From positions 1 to 5,192 of the forward strand of contig VGSX01000257.1 of the NCBI GenBank assembly GCA_016874895.1: a stretch of 5,192 bases of DNA. The letters are read 5' to 3'. Below are positions 1 to 5,045 of this stretch, piece by piece. The DNA is from Deltaproteobacteria bacterium (GTDB lineage: Bacteria > Desulfobacterota > Desulfobaccia > Desulfobaccales > Desulfobaccaceae). Made by a program: the position numbers and the translations under genes. The number at the start of each line of letters is the position of its first letter. The first letter of the stretch is position 1. The notes under the pieces were generated by a model. The model was not told the origin of the DNA and did not search any database. It saw only the letters and a program-made list of their open reading frames with translations.

Positions 1-58
1 CAGTGGTCAGGGGTTAGTGTTTTTTATAAATCAAACCGCACCACCTAAGGGGTGTTCT

Positions 59-91
59 GCTGCACCGGCAGCGCAGACCTCCAGGTCTGCG
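59..91 (+). repeat. Two adjacent hairpins in the nadA leader
   Basis: Two inverted repeats sit back to back. The first has arms GCTGC (59-63) and GCAGC (68-72) with a 4-base loop. The second is a 9-bp perfect inverted repeat, CGCAGACCT (72-80) and AGGTCTGCG (83-91), with only two bases between the arms. They lie about 40 bases upstream of the chosen nadA start. A TATAAA-like -10 candidate is visible at 25-30 but has no convincing -35, so a promoter is not claimed. The second palindrome has the look of a dispersed intergenic repeat; a role as leader structure or attenuator is inference. No T-run follows, so it is not a standard intrinsic terminator. Confidence 0.55.
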
Positions 92-132
92 TCCTTGCTT
101 TCGGTAGACAGAAAAACAGGCGGGAAATAAGT

Positions 133-1047
133 ATGGTGCTATCAGCCCGGCAGCGTGAAGTCCGGGAATGGCTGGCCGAGCGGCAGGCTATTCTTTTGGC
201 GCATAATTATCAACCCGGGGAGATCCAGGACGTAGCCGACCTCACCGGGGACTCCCTGGGTCTATCCCAGGCTGCGGCCCGAACCGAGGCCCGGGTCATC
301 GTTTTCTGCGGGGTGCACTTCATGGCCGAGACCGCGGCCATTCTCTGCCCGGACAAGACGGTCCTGCTGCCCCGGATCGACGCCGGTTGTTATATGGCGG
401 ACACCATCACGGCCCCGGCCCTCCGGGCCAGAAAGGCGGAGTTGCCTGAAACCCCGGTGGTCATGTACGTCAACTCCAGTGCCGCGGTGAAGGCGGAAAG
501 CGATATCTGCTGCACCTCCGCCAACGCCGTGCGGGTGGTCAACTCCCTCTCCCAGGACCAGGTCCTCATGGCCCCGGACCGGAATCTGGCCCTGTATACC
601 CAGCGTTACACCAGTAAGAAGGTTTTCTATTGGGAAGGGTGCTGCAACATTCATGACGCCCTGAGCCGGGAAGAGGTCCTGGCCTGCAAGGCGGTCCACC
701 CCGGGGCCCCCTTCATCGCCCATCCCGAGTGCCGGCCCGAGGTTTTGGACCTGGCCGAGGTCATCCGCAGCACCTCGGGGATGCTGTCATATGTCAAACA
801 GGCCCCCCAGTCTGAATTTATTATTGGCACTGAAAAAGGCATTATCTACACCCTGGCCCAGGAAAACCCGGACAAACGGTTTTATTCCCCTTCGGACCGC
901 ATGCTCTGCCCGGATATGAAAAAGATCTCTCTGGCAGACGTGCTCACGGCGCTCCGGGATATGGCCCCGGTGGTGACGGTGCCCGAAGACATCCGCGTCC
1001 GGGCCTTGCAGGCAGTGAACCGCATGCTGGCCGTGCCCCGGGATTAG
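133..1047 (+). CDS. nadA: Quinolinate synthase NadA
   Basis: NadA condenses iminoaspartate with dihydroxyacetone phosphate to quinolinate in the cytoplasmic de novo NAD pathway, using an oxygen-sensitive [4Fe-4S] cluster. The 304-residue product matches the short NadA form. Family signatures are visible: AHNYQ (residues 23-27), GDSL (39-42), FCGVHFMAET (58-67), AGCYMAD (84-90), MYVNSSA (111-117), WEGCCNIH (167-174), HPEC (197-200) and MLCPDMKK (257-264). The expected cluster ligands are C86, C171 (from the W-x-G-x-C-x-x-H spacing) and C259, all present. H24, Y112, N114, H197 and E199 fit the known substrate-binding positions. The frame is open upstream to a GTG near base 52, but that extension only translates the leader palindromes, so the ATG at 133 is preferred; its ribosome site (AGGCGGG) is weak. 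No nadB or nadC is adjacent, so it may be transcribed alone. Confidence 0.97.
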   Translation: MVLSARQREVREWLAERQAILLAHNYQPGEIQDVADLTGDSLGLSQAAARTEARVIVFCGVHFMAETAAILCPDKTVLLPRIDAGCYMADTITAPALRARKAELPETPVVMYVNSSAAVKAESDICCTSANAVRVVNSLSQDQVLMAPDRNLALYTQRYTSKKVFYWEGCCNIHDALSREEVLACKAVHPGAPFIAHPECRPEVLDLAEVIRSTSGMLSYVKQAPQSEFIIGTEKGIIYTLAQENPDKRFYSPSDRMLCPDMKKISLADVLTALRDMAPVVTVPEDIRVRALQAVNRMLAVPRD

Positions 1048-1091
1048 CCAGCCGAGTATGTTTGGGCACAGTGAAAATGATAATCTTATAC

Positions 1092-1119
1092 AGGGCGGGC
1101 ACGGGGGCCCGCCCCTACA
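1092..1119 (-). repeat. GC-rich GTAGGGG-type palindromic element between convergent genes
   Basis: An 8-bp perfect stem, GGGCGGGC (1093-1100) and GCCCGCCC (1107-1114), encloses a 6-base loop. Read on the minus strand the element starts GTAGGGGCGGGC, closely resembling the GTAGGGYGGG start of the plus-strand elements at 2537, 2639 and 2773. It lies in the gap between the ends of nadA and the Nudix gene, and its first bases contain the Nudix TAG stop. It could stall transcription from either side, but no T-tract follows on either strand, so calling it a terminator would be inference. Confidence 0.6.
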
Positions 1120-1630
1120 GAAATGGATGTTCCCGAGTCCGCCAGAGGTGGTAGAGACCGCGAAAGGCCGGGGTGAAAGGCCATTGGGGGTCCGCCAACA
1201 TCCTGTCGATCTCCCCTAAGGTAAAAAAAGCCCCCGCCTCGATTTCCTCCGGATTAGGACGGAGCGCGGCTTGCGTCCGGCAGTGGAACAGGACCACGTG
1301 TTCCCACCCGGTCTGGGAGGAGGCCGCGACCTCGGCCAGACGGTAAACCTCTTCCCGAATTCCCAATTCCTCCTCTAATTCCCGCCTGGCTGCGGCACTA
1401 TAACTCTCCCCCGGAGAGACATGTCCCGCGGCAGAAGAGTCCCAGTGTCTCGGGAACCTGTCCTTATGGGCCTGCCGCAGTTGCAGGTAAAGGCTACCCG
1501 CAAGATCTAGAACAAAGACGTGCACCGCCCGATGCCGCAGCCCCCAGCGGTGGATAGACCCCCGGGTGGCCCGGCCGATGAGGCGGTTGCGGCTGTCAAA
1601 CACTTCCAGAATTTCCCGAGTTTCGTCCAT
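1115..1630 (-). CDS. Nudix hydrolase, YfcD / IPP-isomerase-like
   Basis: A 171-residue Nudix protein. The Nudix box is perfect at residues 69-91: G69, E75, R83-E84-L85, E87-E88, G90-I91, matching GX5EX7REUXEEXGU; its glutamates bind the catalytic Mg2+ or Mn2+. The N-terminal part, a strand (ILEVFDSRNRLIG) followed by LRHRAVHVFVLD, resembles the IPP isomerase-like Nudix group that includes E. coli YfcD. The substrate cannot be read from the sequence; a nucleoside-diphosphate derivative is the family expectation. Two ATGs lie 6 bases apart (1636 and 1630). GAGG sits 9 bases before the second and only 3 before the first, so 1630 is chosen without strong preference. The frame extends upstream to 1792, but that part looks non-coding (proline- and cysteine-rich, no family match). 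The stop codon lies inside the palindromic element at 1092-1119. It converges on nadA. Confidence 0.9.
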   Translation of the reverse strand: MDETREILEVFDSRNRLIGRATRGSIHRWGLRHRAVHVFVLDLAGSLYLQLRQAHKDRFPRHWDSSAAGHVSPGESYSAAARRELEEELGIREEVYRLAEVAASSQTGWEHVVLFHCRTQAALRPNPEEIEAGAFFTLGEIDRMLADPQWPFTPAFRGLYHLWRTREHPFL

Positions 1631-1806
1631 GGTCATATACCTCTTTCCCTTAATTAAGCAACCTCGGATAGAGAGAATCTTTCCCATCAAGATCACACGG
1701 TGCTTTCCTGGTGGGTCCGTCTGCTCCCTGGCTGGACACGGGCAGGAAGATGGTGCACCCTGGGCGCCAGGAGGGTGAGTATCTTTATTCAAACAGAAAA
1801 GTATAG

Positions 1807-2028
1807 TCTTTTCCTCACTACGCCTCTGGCGAGCTGGACCGGGTGTAGCCCAAGCCCATAGCCGGACTGGAATATTCTGAGGCAGTCTGCGCTATTCCCG
1901 TGATCCTGCTGTTAGGATACTTTTCTGGCACCGATATTGCAGAAGCAATGAACAACGATACCTTAATTTCCGTTTCCAGCCCCAGTGAGGGGATAAGCAG
2001 AAGTATTATTCCGGGATCAAAAAAATAA
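1807..2028 (+). pseudogene. Decayed response-regulator receiver domain (fragment)
   Basis: On the plus strand, in the frame of base 1861, the translation reads like the second half of a CheY-type receiver domain. GELDRV is followed by an in-frame TAG (1846-1848), then a GLE motif (1861-1869) as in the usual MPxxxGLE, IPVILLLGY (about 1894-1920) as in PVILLSGY, and DIAEAMNNDT (1936-1965) as in the helix before the KP motif. The conserved KP lysine is replaced (SVSSPSEG), the phosphoacceptor aspartate region is interrupted, and the first half of the domain was not found upstream. The frame ends at TAA 2026-2028. The HisKA ORF at 2074 is in the same frame, so this may be the remnant of a REC-HisKA hybrid or of a regulator gene preceding a kinase gene. 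Recognition rests on motif pattern alone. Confidence 0.5.
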
Positions 2029-2073
2029 TCTTTTTCCATCGAGCGCCGATAAGTACAGGTAAATACCATTTTG

Positions 2074-2421
2074 ATGCTATCAGCTTACCGAACGGATAAT
2101 TTTGGGTGCCATGTGAACGGCGATTTTTTGGACTATGTCAGACATATGCGATCTGCTCTGCACGACCTGGCCCAGCCTTTATCGGTGATGGCCGGGGCTG
2201 TAGATCTTCTTATGTTTGAAACTGATCCCCATTCCCAGCAGTTCGATGATATCAGGCAGATCAGCAACCAGTTGCAGTTAATCATCGATAAAATGACGGC
2301 AATTCGGCAGATGACCCAGAAGATAACGGCTTCGGTGGGGCCTCTGGATGTTCGGAGCCGGCCGAGTTCAGAAGCGACAGGCAAGAGCCCATCCGAAAAG
2401 TTCAATGTTCAAAGGTCTTAG
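2074..2421 (+). CDS. HisKA (histidine kinase phosphoacceptor) domain-only protein, possibly truncated
   Basis: The 115-residue product contains a histidine kinase dimerization hairpin. Helix 1 spans about residues 18-48 with an H-box whose phosphoacceptor is H30 (ALHDLAQPLSV, including the typical proline P35). Helix 2 spans about 54-80 (QQFDDIRQISNQLQLIIDKM). No N, G1 or G2 ATPase boxes follow: after residue 85 the sequence becomes low-complexity and ends FNVQRS, encoded by a GTTCAAA-type repeat. It cannot autophosphorylate by itself. It is either the front of a kinase cut off by repeat insertion or a stand-alone phosphotransfer module. An in-frame TTG at 2071 and GTG at 2113 are alternative starts; no strong ribosome site favours any of them. 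A receiver remnant in the same frame lies 45 bases upstream. Confidence 0.55.
   Translation: MLSAYRTDNFGCHVNGDFLDYVRHMRSALHDLAQPLSVMAGAVDLLMFETDPHSQQFDDIRQISNQLQLIIDKMTAIRQMTQKITASVGPLDVRSRPSSEATGKSPSEKFNVQRS
2400..2413 (+). repeat. GTTCAAW heptad repeat, two units
   Basis: Two tandem heptads, GTTCAAT then GTTCAAA, form the 3' end of the HisKA ORF just before its stop. The same heptad is iterated four times at 2731-2758. Together the two patches bracket the first two double-hairpin units. Confidence 0.6.
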
Positions 2422-2515
2422 GGTGGTTTAGCAAAGAGCCTCCCGCCGGTTGTGGTGCCGTAAAAAATCCTTCCTAAACTGGCCAAAAAGCTTGCGCAAA
2501 TCTTAACTCCCCGTC

Positions 2516-2617
2516 CTGTCCTGAAAAATTTACCATGTAGGGCGGGAAAGCGAAGCGCATCCCGCCTTCTAACAACCTTTTCATGCCTTACGGGTGGGCC
2601 CCCCGGCCCATGAGGAA
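2516..2617 (+). repeat. Double-hairpin tandem unit, copy A
   Basis: This is the first of two almost identical units repeated with a period of about 102 bases. Hairpin 1 pairs GGCGGGA (2541-2547) with TCCCGCC (2560-2566) and has a small inner GCG/CGC stem. Hairpin 2 pairs TGGGCC (2595-2600) with GGCCCA (2605-2610) around CCCC. The linker between them reads CTAACAACCTTTTCATGCC. The unit boundary at CTGTCCTG is set by alignment to copy B. Confidence 0.85.
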
Positions 2618-2718
2618 CTGTTATGAAAAGTTCACCATGTAGGGCGGGAAAGCGAAGCGCATCCCGCCTTCGAACAACCTTTTCATGCTTTACGGGTGGG
2701 CCATCGGCCCATGAGGAA
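2618..2718 (+). repeat. Double-hairpin tandem unit, copy B
   Basis: This copy directly abuts copy A. Across the roughly 86-base core it differs by only a few substitutions and one single-base length change, which falls in the loop of hairpin 2 (ATC instead of CCCC). Hairpin 1 lies at 2643-2668. Hairpin 2 pairs TGGGCC (2697-2702) with GGCCCA (2706-2711). Both stems are kept intact. The near identity implies a recent duplication. Confidence 0.85.
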
Positions 2719-2730
2719 CTGTCCTGCAAA

Positions 2731-2758
2731 GTTCAAGGTTCAAAGTTCAAAGCTCAAA
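2731..2758 (+). repeat. GTTCAAA heptad tandem array, four units
   Basis: Four 7-base units run in tandem: GTTCAAG, GTTCAAA, GTTCAAA, GCTCAAA. The array separates double-hairpin copies B and C and resembles the two-unit patch at 2400-2413. It has no visible coding role; slippage expansion is the simplest explanation. Confidence 0.85.
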
Positions 2759-2768
2759 TATGCAGCCA

Positions 2769-2848
2769 AAATGTAGGGTGGGCATTGCCCACCATAATTT
2801 CTGACAACCTGTTCATACGTTATGGGCGGGCCGCCGGGCCCATCCGGA
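2769..2848 (+). repeat. Diverged third copy of the double-hairpin unit (copy C)
   Basis: The order of elements matches copies A and B: ATGTAGGG, hairpin 1, a CTGACAACCTGTTCATACG linker, hairpin 2. Hairpin 1 pairs GGTGGGC (2777-2783) with GCCCACC (2787-2793) around ATT. Hairpin 2 pairs ATGGGC (2822-2827) with GCCCAT (2838-2843). The linker aligns with ctaacaaccttttcatgcc of copy A. The primary sequence has diverged while both stems remain paired. Its homology to A and B is inferred from shared order, linker and the GTAGGG start. Confidence 0.65.
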
Positions 2849-3166
2849 GAAAATATGTTCATTTTCGGGTGGTCCCAATCGGCCGTGATCGTTTCAATAC
2901 TAAACTGTGGGCTAAAATAGGGTTGTCATTATGCCCCCTGCGCCCTTCTAGTCCAGGTACTCTGCCCCGACCGAGGGCGGAAAAGTGCGGTGGCGCTCAA
3001 AAGGGTCGGTTTGAGATGATCCCGGTGGAGGGTGCATAAGGTGATCCTTGCCAGCAATTTTTAAGGTAATTGTGCCCTCGAGGCAGCGATGTGCCACCTG
3101 GTTCCCGTATTGGTCATGGTTCCGGCGAAAGCCCGGGAGGAAATGGGCCAGAGAAGCTATTCTGTA

Positions 3167-3175
3167 TGGTATAAT
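3167..3175 (+). promoter_or_regulatory. Extended -10 promoter for the DUF72 gene
   Basis: TGGTATAAT matches the extended -10 consensus TGnTATAAT exactly. The hexamer 17 bases upstream (GCCAGA, 3147-3152) is not a good -35, which an extended -10 promoter can tolerate. Transcription would start near 3182, giving a leader of about 70 bases before the DUF72 start codon. The gene has a good ribosome site, AGGAA at 3241-3245. Confidence 0.55.
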
Positions 3176-3250
3176 GACCTTTGTTTTGGTTTTTATACTT
3201 GAGCTGACGACGGAACGCTGACTACAAAATTCGCACCCACAGGAATAGCC

Positions 3251-4090
3251 ATGATCCGCATCGGGCCGGCGGGCTGGGATTACCAGGACTGGCAGGGGGT
3301 GGTGTACCCGCCCGGAATAAAGGGCACGGACCGGCTCACCTTCTTAATCCGATTCTTTCCCGCCATCGAGATCAACGTCACTTTTTATCGGCCCATTTCC
3401 GCCACCCTGGCCCGGCGCTGGGTGGAGGCGGTGGACCCGCAGCCGGATTTTCGCTTTACGGCCAAACTCTTCCGGGGCTTCACCCACGAGCGGACGACGG
3501 CCCCCTGGCAGGAGGAAGCCGCCGTGAAGGCGGGGCTGGCAGCCCTGCTGGAGGCCGGGCGCCTGGGGGCCCTGTTGGCCCAGTTTCCCTATTCTTTCCA
3601 TAACACCGCGGAAAATCGGGCTTATCTGCTTACCGTGCGGGAGCGTTTCCAGGAATTTCCCCTGGCGGTGGAGGTGCGGCACCGCTCCTGGCAGCAGGCG
3701 GCCGTCCGGCAGTTTCTGGCAGACCACCACCTGGCCTTCTGCAACATTGACCAACCCCAGATATCCTACGGTTTGGGCGAAACTGACTGGGTCAGCGGAC
3801 CCCTGGCCTACCTGCGCCTGCACGGCCGCAACCGGCAGAACTGGTTCGCCAAAATGGACGACGTCGGCGCCCGTTACGATTATCTCTATTCAGGCCAGGA
3901 AATGGATGAGCTGGCCGACCGGGCCCAAAAACTCACGGCCCAGGCCCCCGAGACCTACCTGATCTTTAACAACCACCCCCGGGGCCAGGGGGTGGCCAAC
4001 GCCCTGGAAATGCTGGCCCGGCTGACGGCCGCACGGCCGGAACTGCCCGACTGCCTGAAAAAGGCCTTTCCAAGGCTGGCGTATTTTTAG
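3251..4090 (+). CDS. DUF72 (YecE-like) family protein
   Basis: A full-length 279-residue DUF72 protein, expected to fold as a TIM-barrel-like domain; the family's biochemical function is not established. Landmarks in order: IGPAGWDYQDWQGVVYP (residues 4-20), the EINVTFYR motif (40-47), FRFTAKLFRGFTH (67-79), LGALLAQFPYSF (105-116), VEVRHRSW (140-147), YLRLHGRN (187-194), YDYLYSGQEM (209-218) and the C-terminal IFNNHPRGQGVANAL (238-252). All the usual conserved polar positions (E40, N42, E141, R143, H144, H191, N240, N241) are present. The ATG is preceded by AGGAA with 5 intervening bases. It appears to be a single-gene unit, with vapC converging on its 3' end. Strongly GC-rich codon use fits nadA, so it looks native to the chromosome. 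Confidence 0.95.
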   Translation: MIRIGPAGWDYQDWQGVVYPPGIKGTDRLTFLIRFFPAIEINVTFYRPISATLARRWVEAVDPQPDFRFTAKLFRGFTHERTTAPWQEEAAVKAGLAALLEAGRLGALLAQFPYSFHNTAENRAYLLTVRERFQEFPLAVEVRHRSWQQAAVRQFLADHHLAFCNIDQPQISYGLGETDWVSGPLAYLRLHGRNRQNWFAKMDDVGARYDYLYSGQEMDELADRAQKLTAQAPETYLIFNNHPRGQGVANALEMLARLTAARPELPDCLKKAFPRLAYF

Positions 4091-4189
4091 GATTGGGCCG
4101 GTTGCTCTGCGGGGGGATTCCATCTCGCCGCCCCAAAGATAACTCCAGGGCTCGCATCAGTATCTTTATGGTATGGCCCGTCGGCCTGC

Positions 4190-4600
4190 CTATCTGCCGA
4201 TCCAGACAAGTTCCACCCCGAGTCTGGCAGCCGCCAGCCGGAGTTCCGGGTCGCCGGTGACCAGGAGAGCACTTAATTCCTGCGCCAGTCCCAGAACAAA
4301 GGCATCGGCATAAGCCAGACCGCCGCCTGCCTTGAGGCGGGCGGCGTCTTTCACCCGAGGCCAACTGGCTTCGGCAATGACGAGCCCTTCCTCCTGCCTG
4401 ACGCCGCGGACTATTGCTTCTGCCGCGCCCTCACCCTCCCTCCGCATGACGATGTAGTAAACTTCACCCAGGCTCACCAGGCTCACGTAGGGTTCCGCTG
4501 TTTCCTCAAAGATAATCTCAGCCACCACCTGCGCCCCGGGTTCGTCTTCCACCAGGGCAAGTATGGCATAGCTGTCGAGCACAAACTTTTTGGGATTCAA
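4190..4600 (-). CDS. vapC: PIN-domain toxin VapC
   Basis: A 136-residue PIN-domain protein, about the usual length for VapC toxins, which are Mg2+-dependent endoribonucleases that cleave RNA (often tRNA) when released from their antitoxin. The four acidic catalytic positions are visible: D9 in FVLDSYA, E46 in SLGEVYY, D99 in YADAFVLGLA and D117 in LVTGDPEL. The start is a TTG at 4600 overlapping the antitoxin stop (TTGA), the only plausible start and a sign of translational coupling. No domain is missing, so the toxin looks active. The gene converges on the DUF72 gene, leaving about 100 bases without a clear terminator. The RNA target cannot be told from the sequence. Confidence 0.93.
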   Translation of the reverse strand: MNPKKFVLDSYAILALVEDEPGAQVVAEIIFEETAEPYVSLVSLGEVYYIVMRREGEGAAEAIVRGVRQEEGLVIAEASWPRVKDAARLKAGGGLAYADAFVLGLAQELSALLVTGDPELRLAAARLGVELVWIGR

Positions 4601-4842
4601 CGCTCTTCGTGCTCCCGATCGGCAGTCCGCTCCCGGAGCAGCAGATCAGTCAGCTTTTCTGCCCCGGAACTTTTCAGCTTTCCCCTGAGGGCCAACAAAG
4701 GGTGCCGCGGCAAGGGATGCAGCACAATAGCTCCGTCAACCTCTTCCACCAGCAGCCGGTCACCCTTTTGTAAACCATAGCGTCGGCGTAAGGAAGCAGG
4801 CAAACATATCTGTCCTTTTTCAGATATAGTAATTTTCTGCAT
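4597..4842 (-). CDS. vapB: AbrB/SpoVT-type antitoxin VapB
   Basis: An 81-residue antitoxin with an N-terminal swapped-hairpin AbrB-type DNA-binding fold. Residues 3-46 read as KITISEKGQICLPASLRR, then YGLQKGDRLLVEE, then DGAIVLHPL. This is the typical pattern of a DNA-binding antitoxin that also autoregulates its operon. Residues 47-81 are a charged helical tail (LLALRGKLKSSG, then EKLTDLLLRER) expected to wrap the VapC active site. Its ribosome site is AGGAG on the minus strand (4851-4855), 8 bases before the ATG, stronger than anything before vapC, so antitoxin should be made in excess. It overlaps vapC by 4 bases. Confidence 0.92.
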   Translation of the reverse strand: MQKITISEKGQICLPASLRRRYGLQKGDRLLVEEVDGAIVLHPLPRHPLLALRGKLKSSGAEKLTDLLLRERTADREHEER

Positions 4843-4850
4843 TAATTTTA

Positions 4851-4906
4851 CTCCTATTTATATATCATACTAAATAAATATATTTTATATGAACAAAAAA
4901 GTAAAT
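4851..4906 (-). promoter_or_regulatory. AT-rich vapBC promoter/operator region
   Basis: The stretch upstream of vapB is almost entirely A and T, in sharp contrast to the genes. On the minus strand a -10-like TATGAT (4864-4869) lies just upstream of the AGGAG ribosome site, and a TATAAA lies at 4884-4889, but neither has a -35 at proper spacing. An AAATATATTT palindrome sits around 4877-4886. AbrB-type antitoxins bind AT-rich operators, so autoregulation here is likely by family, but the exact promoter is not resolved. Confidence 0.4.
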
Positions 4907-4964
4907 AATTCTGTCATGGGTTCAGTTGACTTTTCCTCCCCGATAATCATCCCCTATTTTTTTC

Positions 4965-4993
4965 TTGACAGAATTCTGTGAAGGGATTATATT
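4965..4993 (+). promoter_or_regulatory. Near-consensus sigma70 promoter of the hydrogenase maturation gene
   Basis: A perfect -35, TTGACA (4965-4970), and a -10, TATATT (4988-4993), are separated by exactly 17 bases, the optimal spacing. A run of T lies just upstream of the -35. Transcription would begin near base 5000, giving a leader of about 43 bases to the chosen start codon. Confidence 0.75.
4968..4979. promoter_or_regulatory. 12-bp perfect palindrome overlapping the -35 (candidate operator)
   Basis: ACAGAATTCTGT is a perfect palindrome covering the last three bases of the -35 hexamer and the start of the spacer, a classic repressor position. The half-site AATTCTGTCA recurs at 4907-4916 toward vapB. 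The binding protein is unknown. Confidence 0.5.
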
Positions 4994-5045
4994 GCACAAT
5001 AAGCACAAATTGACCATAAAATATATCATGCACAAATTGCACATG
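4994..5045 (+). repeat. Four GCACA direct repeats across the transcription start and start codon
   Basis: Copies of GCACA start at 4994, 5003, 5030 and 5039. The offsets are 9, 27 and 9 bases, forming two matched pairs. The inner copies share a 10-base identity, GCACAAATTG (5003-5012 and 5030-5039). The first copy directly follows the -10 and the last overlaps the proposed start ATG. The layout resembles iterated half-sites for a regulator, but this is inference. Confidence 0.5.

Larger units (their letters stand above)
2422..3166. other. Gene-free repeat-rich interval
   Basis: No convincing protein gene is visible between the HisKA ORF and the DUF72 promoter. The first half holds the double-hairpin units and the heptad array annotated separately. 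Bases 2849-3166 hold no repeat copy that I can see and no RNA gene that I recognise. A plus-strand ORF across 2623-3039 merely translates the repeats. A long minus-strand open frame (about 2948-3250 and beyond) has no good start codon until deep inside and no recognisable motif. A small inverted repeat, CTCAAA (2996-3001) and TTTGAG (3010-3015), is too weak to assign a role. Confidence 0.6.

Noticed and set aside
52..132. Longer nadA start upstream of 133
   Set aside because: The 27 extra codons translate the leader palindromes and have no similarity to NadA N-termini.
262..723. Minus-strand ORF inside nadA
   Set aside because: It is an antisense shadow of a well-supported GC-rich gene, with glycine/valine/arginine-rich composition and no motif.
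1818..2069. 83-codon minus-strand ORF with a hydrophobic stretch
   Set aside because: The plus strand of the same bases reads as receiver-domain motifs, so the hydrophobic run is probably the antisense shadow of the receiver core.
2516..2848. CRISPR array
   Set aside because: The units are about 100 bases with no short repeat and variable-spacer structure, and no cas genes are present. The single GTTTCAAT near 2893 is isolated.
2623..3039. 138-codon plus-strand ORF across the repeat block
   Set aside because: Its sequence is the translation of copy B, the heptad array and copy C (including the NVGWALPT stretch from the palindrome). It has no domain and no ribosome site.
3344..3823. Minus-strand ORF inside the DUF72 gene
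   Set aside because: It is an antisense shadow in GC-rich coding sequence, with no family features.
4135..4167. Inverted repeat AAAGATA / TATCTTT as a bidirectional terminator between DUF72 and vapC
   Set aside because: The stem is 7 bp and AT-rich with a 19-base loop, and no T-tract follows on either strand.
3966..4364. Minus-strand ORF spanning the DUF72 end and vapC
   Set aside because: It overlaps two well-supported genes in another frame and shows arginine/proline/glycine-rich shadow composition.
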